Source: JAOUEA01 sp963825685
Lineage (GTDB): Bacteria; Actinomycetota; UBA4738; HRBIN12
NCBI GenBank assembly: GCA_963825685.1
Contig: CAWGUD010000033.1
Span: 62,001 to 126,000, forward strand
DNA length: 64,000 nucleotides
Direction: 5' to 3'
In this document: positions 43,953 to 51,624 of the stretch, in pieces
How the letters are laid out: the number at the start of each line of letters is the position of its first letter
Numbering within the stretch: the stretch's first letter is position 1
Made by a program: the position numbers and the translations under genes
Notes under the pieces: model-generated
Database searches by the model: none
What the model was told of the DNA's origin: nothing
The model's input: the letters and a program-made list of their open reading frames with translations, nothing else

Positions 43953-44873
43953 ATGCGCAAGTTCCGGTTCCGGTCGCTCCTCGTGCTCGTGGCGGCGCTC
44001 TCGCTCGTCGCGGCCGCGTGCGGCGGCGGTGACGACGACACGACGGACACAGCGGACGGCGGCGGCGGTGCGACCACCAGCGGCGCCTGCGCCGACGCCG
44101 ACACCGCCGCGGGCGATCTGCTCGCGCAGGTCTGCACCGACGGCGTGATCACGGTCTCGACCGACCCGGCCTATCCGCCGCAGTCGTCTCTGAACCCAGA
44201 GACCGGTGAGTTCGAGGGCTTCGACATCGACGTGGCGACCGCGATCGCGGACCGCCTGGGCGTCGAGATCGCTTGGGAGACTCCGAAATGGGAGGCGATC
44301 ACGGCCGGCAACTGGCAGGGCCGCTGGGACATGAGCGTCGGCTCGATGACGGTCACGACCGAGCGCGCTGAGGTCCTCGACTTCTCGCCCGCCTACTACT
44401 ACACGCCGGCATCGGTCGCGGTCCCTGCCGACAGCGACATCACCACGGCGGACCAGCTGTCCGGGATGACGATCGGCGTGTGCGCTGGTTGCACCTACGA
44501 CTTCTTCCTGCAGGGCACTCTCGACATCCCCGGGTACACGTTCGACTCACCGATCACGGATCCTGAGATCAAGGGCTTCGACACCGACTCCACGGCGATC
44601 CAGGCGCTGGAATCCGGCCAAGTGGAGGCCGTCGCATCCGCGACGCCGACCCTGCAGAACGCGATCGACAAGGGCCGCCCGATGAAGCTCATCGAACCGC
44701 CGTTGTTCTACGAGCCGCTCTCGGTCGCGATCGATAAGGCATCGGACCTCGACCCGGCGACGCTCGTCACAGCGGTGAGCGACATCATCGACGAGATGCA
44801 CGCCGACGGAAGTCTCTCCGAGCTGTCGATGGAATGGTTCGGGGAGGATCTCACTGTGACCACCGAGGGCTAG
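43953..44873 (+). CDS. Polar amino-acid ABC transporter, substrate-binding lipoprotein
   Basis: A 306-residue family 3 extracellular solute-binding protein. The lipoprotein signal is MRKFRFRSLLVLVAALSLVAAAC with lipobox VAAAC, then a Gly/Thr/Asp linker. The binding fold shows ITVSTDPAYPPQSSLNPETG, EGFDIDVATAIADRLGVEI, WDMSVGSMTVTTERAEVLDFSPAYYY and GMTIGVCAGCTYDFFLQG. Ligand type is a polar amino acid by family; the exact one is unknown. GAAGGAGGCAGG precedes the ATG at 43953. It is followed by matching permease and ATPase genes. Confidence 0.92.
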   Translation: MRKFRFRSLLVLVAALSLVAAACGGGDDDTTDTADGGGGATTSGACADADTAAGDLLAQVCTDGVITVSTDPAYPPQSSLNPETGEFEGFDIDVATAIADRLGVEIAWETPKWEAITAGNWQGRWDMSVGSMTVTTERAEVLDFSPAYYYTPASVAVPADSDITTADQLSGMTIGVCAGCTYDFFLQGTLDIPGYTFDSPITDPEIKGFDTDSTAIQALESGQVEAVASATPTLQNAIDKGRPMKLIEPPLFYEPLSVAIDKASDLDPATLVTAVSDIIDEMHADGSLSELSMEWFGEDLTVTTEG

Positions 44874-44907
44874 CGCCCTGGGACACGCGACAGGAACGGG
44901 GGGTTCC

Positions 44908-45912
44908 GTGGCGACACACGAGATGGGGGCCGGGGAGACCCGGCCCCCTGCTCAGCGGCCGACCAACCGCTTGGAGGGCATGGCGCAGGCGAGCGCCAGG
45001 GTCCCGTTCAAGCTCAAGGTGGCGGTCGTCTGGATCGTGATCTTCGTCATCCTCGCGTTCCTGTTCAACGCGGCGGACTTCGATACGGAGTTCATGCGGA
45101 GTCGGGCGGACTTCGTGCTGAAGGGCCTCACGTACACCGTCATCATCGCGTTCGCCGGCATCATCCTCGCGGTCCTGATGGCGCTGATCGGATCCCTCGG
45201 CCGCCTCTCACGCAACCCGATCGCGTACGGCGTGTCGGGGTTCTACACCTCGTTCTTCCGCGGAACACCGCTGATCGTGCAGTTGTTCCTGCTGGCGTTC
45301 GCGCTCCCAGTCATCGTGGGCAACTTGGGACTGCCGCAGAGCGTCGAGGATCTGCTGACGCTCGATCCCTTCATCGTCGGCATCGTCGCCCTCGGGTTGA
45401 ACTACGGCGCGTACATGACGGAGATCTTCCGTGCGGGCATCCAGTCGGTGAGCCACGGCCAGTCCGAGGCGGCGGATGCGCTGGGCATGACGTACGGCCA
45501 GAAGATGAAGCGGGTCGTGCTGCCCCAGGCGTTCCGCGTGATCATCCCCCCGACCGGCAACGAGTTCATCGCGATGATGAAGGATACGGCGCTCGTGAGC
45601 TTCATCGGGGTCTCCGTCGAGCAGTCCGAAGTGTTCCGGCGCGCCCAGCTCGCCGGCGTCGAGGACTTCAACCCGGTCGAGGCCTACCTCCTGGCCGCGG
45701 GTGTCTACTGGGCGCTCACGGCGGTCTTCACCTTCTTCCAGAGCCGCCTCGAGCGCCGCATCAGCAAGGGGTACGTGCGCGGCGCTCCCACCGCGGCGCC
45801 GAAAGGTACCAACATCGTGAGCGTGAGCGGGCAGGGAAGCTCGGGCGGCGACCAGCCGATGGTCGTCGACGAGGGCGGGCCTGGACCAGAGCTGGGGGGG
45901 CAGGGACATTGA
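44908..45912 (+). CDS. Polar amino-acid ABC transporter permease
   Basis: A 334-residue HisM/GlnP-type permease. A ~35-residue cytoplasmic N-terminus precedes about six transmembrane helices, with the first at VAVVWIVIFVILAFLFNAAD. The family motif includes GLTYTVIIAFAGIILAVLMAL, FYTSFFRGTPLIVQLFLLAF and the EAA loop EAADALGMTYGQKMKRVVLPQAFRVIIPPTGNE. A ~45-residue Gly/Ser-rich C-terminal tail is unusual. GTG start; the stop overlaps the ATPase start. Confidence 0.92.
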   Translation: MATHEMGAGETRPPAQRPTNRLEGMAQASARVPFKLKVAVVWIVIFVILAFLFNAADFDTEFMRSRADFVLKGLTYTVIIAFAGIILAVLMALIGSLGRLSRNPIAYGVSGFYTSFFRGTPLIVQLFLLAFALPVIVGNLGLPQSVEDLLTLDPFIVGIVALGLNYGAYMTEIFRAGIQSVSHGQSEAADALGMTYGQKMKRVVLPQAFRVIIPPTGNEFIAMMKDTALVSFIGVSVEQSEVFRRAQLAGVEDFNPVEAYLLAAGVYWALTAVFTFFQSRLERRISKGYVRGAPTAAPKGTNIVSVSGQGSSGGDQPMVVDEGGPGPELGGQGH

Positions 45913-46679
45913 CCGGAGTGCGCAACGGTGAAGCGGTCGTCCGGGTCGAGGGCCTCCACAAGAGCTTCGGTGCCCTCGAGGTACTCAAAGGCATCGACAT
46001 GGAGGTCGACAAGGGCGAGGTCGTCGTCATCTTCGGCCGGTCGGGGTCGGGCAAGAGCACGCTGTTGCGCTGCGTGAACTTCCTCGAGGACCCGACATCG
46101 GGCATGGTCGAGGTATCCGGCGTCCGCCTCGAAGGCGGCCATCGCACGAAAGGCAAGCGGGAGCAAGTCCGTCAGCTCCGCATCAAGGCCGGCATGGTCT
46201 TCCAGTCCTTCAACCTGTTCCCGAACATGACCGTGATCGGGAACGTGATCGAGGGACCCATCACGGTGAAGGGCATCCCGGAGGCCGACGCCCGAGCGAT
46301 CGGCCTCGACCTGCTCGATAAGGTCGGGCTGGCCGACAAGGCCGAGGAGTACCCGATCCGGCTCTCCGGAGGGCAGCAGCAGCGCGTGGCGATCGCGCGA
46401 GCGCTGGCGATGGAACCGGAGGTCATGCTCTTCGACGAGCCGACCTCGGCGCTCGACCCGGAGCTGATCGGGGAGGTGCTGGCGGTGATGAAGTCGCTCG
46501 CCACCGACCTGCACATGACGATGATGGTCGTCACCCACGAGATGGGTTTCGCTCGCGAGGTTGCCAACCGCATGATGTTCTTCCACGAGGGCGTGATCCT
46601 CGAGCAGGGCACCCCCGACGAGATGATCAACCACACGAAGTACCCGGAGACGAAGAAGTTCTTCGAAGCGGTGCTCTGA
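45909..46679 (+). CDS. Polar amino-acid ABC transporter ATP-binding protein
   Basis: A 256-residue GlnQ/HisP-type ATPase. Walker A is GRSGSGKSTLLR, Q-loop MVFQSFNLFPNMTVIGNV, signature LSGGQQQRVAIARAL, Walker B PEVMLFDEPTSALDP and H-loop VTHEMGFAREVANR. It starts either at TTG 45909, overlapping the permease stop by four bases, or at GTG 45918. It is the third gene of a binding protein-permease-ATPase set and the end of that operon. Confidence 0.94.
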   Translation: MTGVRNGEAVVRVEGLHKSFGALEVLKGIDMEVDKGEVVVIFGRSGSGKSTLLRCVNFLEDPTSGMVEVSGVRLEGGHRTKGKREQVRQLRIKAGMVFQSFNLFPNMTVIGNVIEGPITVKGIPEADARAIGLDLLDKVGLADKAEEYPIRLSGGQQQRVAIARALAMEPEVMLFDEPTSALDPELIGEVLAVMKSLATDLHMTMMVVTHEMGFAREVANRMMFFHEGVILEQGTPDEMINHTKYPETKKFFEAVL

Positions 46680-47101
46680 CGGCGGAGGGATGCACCCGCG
46701 CCTCGAGTGGCCGTCGAGGATCGGCCGACAGACTCCAGTGATGGTTCAGGGTCGCTGCCCGGTGTCTCAGAAGTCTCGACCCCGGGTTGCGGTTGGACGG
46801 CCGTGCCCTCGGGAGGAAGGCCCCGGAGAAAGATGACGGGCCGCGACGCCCCTCGGGTTCGATCACGCCTTCCCCATACGCGATCGTTCCCTGTCGAGCA
46901 TCGCGGCCCGTCAAGCTACGGTCCCGAGCGACCCGGCCGGTCCGGTTTCCCGGTCCTGCCCGCGGTCTCGCGGGACCGAAGCGAACGATAAACGCGAGGT
47001 TGAGACCTGTCAACTCGACGCGCGGGCTGCTCAAACGGTTTCTCACGAATCCGCAGGTCAGGGGCCTACAGCAAGGTTCCGAAAGAGTGACAGGAACCCC
47101 G
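46680..47101 (+). other. Convergent intergenic region (about 420 bp)
   Basis: No gene is recognised between the ends of the amino-acid ABC ATPase (plus) and fbpC (minus); the open frames have no recognisable domains or clear starts. It holds a GC-rich hairpin CCCGCG-GTCT-CGCGGG at 46959-46974, flanked by GGTCC and GGACC (46952-46977), and a small CCCCG-TCAC-CGGGG hairpin over the fbpC stop codon. These could be terminators for one or both converging operons. Confidence 0.5.
46952..46977. terminator. Possible bidirectional terminator hairpin
   Basis: CCCGCG (46959-46964), loop GTCT, CGCGGG (46969-46974), inside partly pairing GGTCC/GGACC. It sits between two convergent operons and lacks a T tract. 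Confidence 0.3.
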
Positions 47102-48128
47102 TCACCGGGGCAGTGCGAGAGGCTGTCCGCGAAGCTCCAGCCTCACCGCGCTGCCCGGCACGAACTCGGGGTGCGGGCCGATCAGACGAACCTGGACGTG
47201 CTCACCCGATCGGCAACGCGCACCGGATCAGCTGGTCGTGCCCGTAGAACTCCACGTCCACCACGCGGGCCGGCCCGGCGGGATCGGGCGCGATGGCGAC
47301 GGACTCGGGCCGTACGAGCAGGTCGCATGGCCCGTCGGCGAGCGTCGGCATCGGCAGGTCTCCGAGCGACGAGTGGGCGAACCCGCCGGACACCTCGGCG
47401 CTGATCAGGTTGGCCTGTCCGACGAGTCTCGCGACGCCGGCGTCGGCCGGGGCGGCGTAGATCGCGAACGGGTCCCCCGTCTGGCGCACCGCGCCGTCGA
47501 TCATCACGGCGACCCGGTCGGCGATCGAGAGGGCTTCCTCCTGGTCGTGCGTGACGAAGACGGAGGTGGTGCCGGTCGCGGTCAGGATCTCCCGGACCTC
47601 ACCCCGGACCTCCGCTCGCAACTGGGCGTCGAGGTTCGAGAAGGGCTCATCGAGCAGGAGCAGATCGGGTTGGGGCGCGAGAGCGCGGGCGAGGGCGACA
47701 CGCTGCTGCTGGCCTCCGGATAGCTCGTGTGGCATGCGGTGCTCGAGCCCCTGGAGGCGAGCCAGCTCGATCAGCGAGGCAACGCGTGCCGAGGCGTCGC
47801 CGTCCACGCCGAAGGCGATGTTCGACACGACGTCGAGGTGGGGGAAGAGCGCCCACTCCTGGAAGACCATCCCCACCTTGCGGCGCTCGGGTGGCACCCA
47901 CTCACCGTCGCCGGCCACGAGGCGTCCACGCACCTGCACCGTGCCCGACTCGGGCCGATCGAGACCCGCGATCAGCCGCAGTGCGGTGGTCTTCCCGCAT
48001 CCGCTCGGCCCGAGCAGGGCCATGAGCGCACCGGTGGGCACGTCGAGGTCGAACCCGTCGACCGCGAGGACGCCGTCGAACGAACGCCGCAGCCCACGGC
48101 AGCTGAGGGCGAGGTCGGACGTGCTCAA
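47102..48128 (-). CDS. fbpC: Iron(III) ABC transporter ATP-binding protein FbpC (frame break near 47204)
   Basis: A FbpC/PotA-type ATPase of about 341 residues when corrected. Walker A is GPSGCGKTTALR, Q-loop VFQEWALFPHLDV, signature LSGGQQQRVALARAL, Walker B PDLLLLDEPFSNLD, H-loop VTHDQEEALSIADRV. The C-terminal TOBE domain (DLLVRPESVAIAPD, ARVVDVEFYGHDQLIRC) runs into a premature TGA. One extra base near 47204 (ATCGG[G]TGAGC) accounts for it, and the +1 frame continues EHVQVRLIGPHPEFVPGSAV to a stop at 47102. The TTG start at 48128 overlaps the permease stop, so fbpB and fbpC are coupled. Confidence 0.9.
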
Positions 48129-49747
48129 TCCTGTCGTACCCCCTCGGGGTCCACCCCGACCCGACGGGCCAGTACGGCGAGCGGAACCGACGACAACAGC
48201 ATCAGCAGCAATGCCGGCACGGCAGCCCGCGAGTAGAGGCCGGCAGAGGCGGATGTCCACACGCGCGTGGAGAGCGTCTCGAACCCCGTCGGCCGCAGCA
48301 GCAACGTCGCCGGGAGCTCCTTCATGGCGGTGAGGAACACGAGAGCAGCACCTGCGAGCGCGGGCTTGGCGATGAGCGGGAACACGATGTCTTTCAGGAT
48401 ACGGCCCCGACCTCGGCCGAGGGTCCGCGCGGCCTCCTCCATGCGCGGCGTGAGCTGCAGCAGACCGGCCCGCAGAGGCTCCGCAGTCTGGGGCAGGAAC
48501 ATCACGACGTACGCGATCACGAGCAGCGGCAGGGTCTGGTACAGGAGCGGCATATACGAGGAGGCCAAGAACACGAACGCGAGGGCCACCACGAGCCCGG
48601 GCAACGCGTAGCCCATGTATGACAGGGATTCGACCGACCGGGACCGCCTGCTCGGGTATCGGGCCCCGAGCACGGCGATCGGCGCCGCGGCGACGAGGGC
48701 GAGGATCGCCCCGGCCCCGGAGACGAGCGCCGACGCGCCAGCCGCCCAGATCGTGAGGTTGAGCGGCGTGCCGGCGGCAAGGCCCCGGGCGAGCAAGATG
48801 AGCAGCATCCCGGCAGGCAGCACGAGCCCGACGCCGATCACCGCCGCCGACAGCACGAGCGCCGGCCAGCGCCACCGCCCGAGCGGGACCGGGCGCAACG
48901 GTCGCGCCACGCCCGTTCCCGATCGGTAGTACCGCGCGCGGCCCCGAGCACGGCGCTCGGCGACGACCACGACGAGCGCGAGCGCGGCGAGCATCAGGGA
49001 GAGGATCGCGGCCGGCGTGCGGTCGAACGCGGCCTTGTACTGCAGGAAGATCGCCTGGGTGAAGGTGGGGTAACGCATCAGCGAGACCGCCCCGAAGTCG
49101 TGCAGGGTGTAGAGGGCCACGAGCAGGGCACCGGCACCGATCGAGGGACGCAGGAGCGGCAGCGTGACGGTGCGGAACACGCGGGCGCGCGATCGGCCGG
49201 CGACCCGACCGGCCTCCTCGAACGCGGGGTCCAAGCCGCGGATGCCGGCGACCGTCACGAGGTACACGTAGGGGTAGGTGAACAGCGTGAGCGCGAGGAA
49301 AGCACCCGGGAAGCCGGTGATGTCGGGGAGACGTTCGACCCCGAGGGGCTCGAGCAACCGTTGCAGCTCCCCGGTCGGGCCGAGCGCCGACAGCAGCGTG
49401 AACGCGCCGACGTAGCTCGGGATCACCAAGGGCAATGCGAACAGGGTCGCCCACACCCGCCGGCCCGGCATGTCGCTGCGCACGGCCAGCCACGCCAGCG
49501 CGACCCCGATCGCCGTCGCGGCGAGCGTCACGGCGACGGCGAGTCCGATCGTGTGCAACGTCAGAGAGACCGTGCGCCACCGCATGATCAGGCGCCAGCT
49601 CGATGCATCCGCCTCGAGCGCACGAGCCACGAGGTAGACGATCGGCAACAGCACGAGGGCAGTCACGCCGAGCGCGGCCGCCTGCAACGGGACCGGGGCC
49701 TTTCGGCCCCGGTCCCGTTCGACGGTGATCGTCGCTGCTCGTGCCAT
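48125..49747 (-). CDS. fbpB: Iron(III) ABC transporter permease FbpB
   Basis: A 540-residue fused double permease with about twelve transmembrane helices and two EAA loops (EEAGRVAGRSRARVFRTVTLPLLRPS and EEAARTLGRGRGRILKDIVFPLIAKPA), as in FbpB/ThiP-type permeases. ALPLVIPSYVGAFTLL, YTLHDFGAVSLMRYPTFTQAIF and SYMGYALPGLVVALAFVFLASS are characteristic of the ferric-iron branch. It lies twelve bases downstream of fbpA. Confidence 0.92.
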   Translation of the reverse strand: MARAATITVERDRGRKAPVPLQAAALGVTALVLLPIVYLVARALEADASSWRLIMRWRTVSLTLHTIGLAVAVTLAATAIGVALAWLAVRSDMPGRRVWATLFALPLVIPSYVGAFTLLSALGPTGELQRLLEPLGVERLPDITGFPGAFLALTLFTYPYVYLVTVAGIRGLDPAFEEAGRVAGRSRARVFRTVTLPLLRPSIGAGALLVALYTLHDFGAVSLMRYPTFTQAIFLQYKAAFDRTPAAILSLMLAALALVVVVAERRARGRARYYRSGTGVARPLRPVPLGRWRWPALVLSAAVIGVGLVLPAGMLLILLARGLAAGTPLNLTIWAAGASALVSGAGAILALVAAAPIAVLGARYPSRRSRSVESLSYMGYALPGLVVALAFVFLASSYMPLLYQTLPLLVIAYVVMFLPQTAEPLRAGLLQLTPRMEEAARTLGRGRGRILKDIVFPLIAKPALAGAALVFLTAMKELPATLLLRPTGFETLSTRVWTSASAGLYSRAAVPALLLMLLSSVPLAVLARRVGVDPEGVRQD

Positions 49748-49758
49748 CCCCTCTGCCC

Positions 49759-50802
49759 TCAGACCATCCCCACCTGGGCGAGCAGGTCCAGGGCCTGAGG
49801 GAGCGCGGCGCCGAGCTGACTCAGGTCGACGTCGGGGCCGGCGAAGTCGGCGAGCGGAGGAACGTCGACCGATGCGTCGTACCCGGCGACGACCGGGTAC
49901 TCCCAGGAGTCCTCGGACACGAACGTCTGTCCGGGGTCGCCGGTGAGGTAGTCGGCGAACGCAGCCGCGCCATCGGCGTTCGCGGCGCTCGCGAGCACCC
50001 CCACACCCGCGGCGTTGATGAACGAACCGGCGTCGCCCTGATCGAAGTAGTGGTTCTCGATCGGCAGGCTGCCGTCCTCTGCCTCAACCTCGTACTTGTA
50101 GTAGTGGTTCACGAGGCCGACCTCGACCTCACCGGACGCGACCGCGCGGGTGGTGGCTCCGTTGTCCTCGTAGAAGCGCGGGTCGTTCGCCATCAGGCCC
50201 TCGAGCCAGCCGCGGGTCTCGTCCTCCCCGTAGGCCACGATCATCGCGGCCACATGCGCCTGGAACGACGAGTTCGTCGGCGGCAGGCCGATCCGCCCCT
50301 TCCAGCTCGGATCGGTGAGGTCGAAGATCGAACCCGGCAGTTCGGCCTCGTCGACGAGCTCGGTGTTGTACACGGCCACCCGACCGCGCCCCGACGTGCC
50401 CACCCAGGTCCCGTCGTCGGACCGGAAGCGGTCCTCCACGCGATCGAGGATCTCCTCGTCGATCGGGGCGAGCAGGCCCCCGTCGCCCACGGCGCCGAGC
50501 GATCCGGCGTCCTGGGAGAAGAAGACGTCGGCCGGGGAGTTGTCGCCCTCCTCGAGGATCGTCGCGGCGAGCTCGGCCGAGTCGCCGTAGCGCACCTCGG
50601 TCTCGATGCCGGTGGCGGCGGTGAAGTCGTCGAACAGCGTCTTCACGAACTCCTCGTCACGGCCGCTGTAGATCGTGATCGAGCCCGGGCTCTCGCCCGC
50701 ATCGACCGAGCCTTGCGGTTCGGCGGCCTCGCTCGAGCACGACGCGAGCACGACCGCGAGCAGCACGCCGGCGACCCCCCACTGGTTCCGTGTACCCCTC
50801 AT
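49759..50802 (-). CDS. fbpA: Iron(III)-binding lipoprotein FbpA
   Basis: A 347-residue type II binding protein. Signal peptide with lipobox VLASC. ITIYSGRDEEFVKTLFDDF, VFFSQDAGSLGAV, GRVAVYNTELV, WKGRIGLPPTNSSFQAHV and the tyrosine pair in VGLVNHYYKYEVE match FbpA proteins that bind ferric ion through Tyr residues. The promoter in front of it is flanked by dyads next to a DtxR-type regulator gene, suggesting iron-dependent repression. Confidence 0.92.
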   Translation of the reverse strand: MRGTRNQWGVAGVLLAVVLASCSSEAAEPQGSVDAGESPGSITIYSGRDEEFVKTLFDDFTAATGIETEVRYGDSAELAATILEEGDNSPADVFFSQDAGSLGAVGDGGLLAPIDEEILDRVEDRFRSDDGTWVGTSGRGRVAVYNTELVDEAELPGSIFDLTDPSWKGRIGLPPTNSSFQAHVAAMIVAYGEDETRGWLEGLMANDPRFYEDNGATTRAVASGEVEVGLVNHYYKYEVEAEDGSLPIENHYFDQGDAGSFINAAGVGVLASAANADGAAAFADYLTGDPGQTFVSEDSWEYPVVAGYDASVDVPPLADFAGPDVDLSQLGAALPQALDLLAQVGMV

Positions 50803-50821
50803 CTGCGGCAGGTCCCCCTTG

Positions 50822-50905
50822 TTCGGATGTCCGAACGTCTCTCGTTCGGCTCCTCGAAACCCTACTCAGGAGGTCGGATTCACGTCAAGGTCATTCGGGA
50901 CCGAA
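50822..50905 (-). promoter_or_regulatory. fbpABC promoter with TTCGG/CCGAA dyads
   Basis: On the minus strand a promoter TTGACG (50888-50883) and TAGGGT (50864-50859) with an 18-base spacer precedes fbpA. Two inverted repeats flank it: TTCGG-N2-CCGAA at 50894-50905 upstream and TTCGG-N4-CCGAA at 50822-50835 downstream of the predicted start, plus one more TTCGG half-site at 50845-50849. They are candidate binding sites for the adjacent DtxR-family protein. They do not match the classic 19-bp iron box. Confidence 0.55.
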
Positions 50906-50920
50906 CGATATCCCCGCGGA

Positions 50921-51601
50921 TCAGAGCGCGTCGACCCAGAGGTTGTCCGCGAGGTCTGCTCCGAGCGCCACCGGCCTGTCGCGGACCGTGAGGCTCATCG
51001 AGCCATCGGGGCCGACGCCGTCGACCGTGACCGACGCGCCCGGCATCAGGCCCGAATCCTCGAGGAAGCGCATCACCGCGAGGTCCAGCTCGAGGTCCTC
51101 GGTGAGCCGACGAAGGGTGACCACACGGCCCGGAGCGACGGCCTTCAGCGCGACGAGGGTCGTGACGTCGACCTCGTGGGCGGACCCCGGGATGGGGTTG
51201 CCGTGCGGACAGGCACCGGGGTCGCCGAGGATGTCGACGAGCCGCTCCTCGACCTGGGCGGAGATCACGCGTTCCCAGACCTCGGCCTCCTGGTGCGCCT
51301 GGTGCCACGGCAGGCCGATCACGTCGATCAGGAGGTGCTCGGCGAGGCGGTGCCTTCGCACCAGCGTGATCGCCATCTGCCGTCCGTCGTCCGTGAACGC
51401 GAGCGTCCTACCGTCGACGTCGAGGAGCCCGTCGCCGATCAACCGCTTCGTGTGCTCGCTCACCGACGCCCGGCTGACGCCCATCCACCTCGCGATCTCC
51501 GCCTGCACCATCGGGAAGCCCTCTTCCGCGATCTCGTAGAGGGCCTCGAGGTAGTCGGCTGAGGGGTGGCGGGTCTCGGTGACCGGCACGTCGGTCGTCA
51601 T
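50921..51601 (-). CDS. DtxR-family metal-dependent regulator
   Basis: A 226-residue DtxR/IdeR/MntR protein. The N-terminal winged helix (SADYLEALYEIAEEGFPMVQAEIARWMGVSRASVSEHTKRL) is followed by the dimerisation and metal domain with RRHRLAEHLLIDVIGLPWHQAHQEAEVWERVIS and DPGACPHGNPIP. A C-terminal FeoA/SH3-like domain (TLRRLTEDLELDLAVMRFLEDSGLMPGASV) is present, as in IdeR and full-length DtxR. Co-orientation with fbpABC 118 bases downstream suggests it senses Fe(II) and represses iron uptake. Whether it prefers iron or manganese is not clear from sequence. The ATG is six bases from a TAGTCT -10 box (51613-51608), so it is probably leaderless. Confidence 0.92.
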   Translation of the reverse strand: MTTDVPVTETRHPSADYLEALYEIAEEGFPMVQAEIARWMGVSRASVSEHTKRLIGDGLLDVDGRTLAFTDDGRQMAITLVRRHRLAEHLLIDVIGLPWHQAHQEAEVWERVISAQVEERLVDILGDPGACPHGNPIPGSAHEVDVTTLVALKAVAPGRVVTLRRLTEDLELDLAVMRFLEDSGLMPGASVTVDGVGPDGSMSLTVRDRPVALGADLADNLWVDAL

Positions 51602-51607
51602 GGGCGG

Positions 51608-51617
51608 AGACTACGAT
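51608..51617. promoter_or_regulatory. Divergent overlapping -10 boxes, dtxR-like / polA
   Basis: TACGAT (51612-51617, plus) ends seven bases before the polA GTG. TAGTCT (51613-51608, minus) ends six bases before the regulator ATG. The 23-base gap therefore seems to hold two overlapping leaderless promoters, which should compete for RNA polymerase. Confidence 0.45.
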
Positions 51618-51624
51618 ACGGCCC

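Noticed and set aside
46787..47404. Open frame of about 205 codons in the convergent intergenic region
   Set aside because: Low complexity, Arg/Pro-rich, no ribosome-binding site, and it runs antisense into fbpC.
47202..49580. A 792-codon minus-strand frame that seems to fuse a permease-like region to FbpC
   Set aside because: Only the FbpC part is real; the upstream part is an out-of-frame reading of fbpB, which is intact in its own frame and coupled to fbpC by a TTGA overlap.
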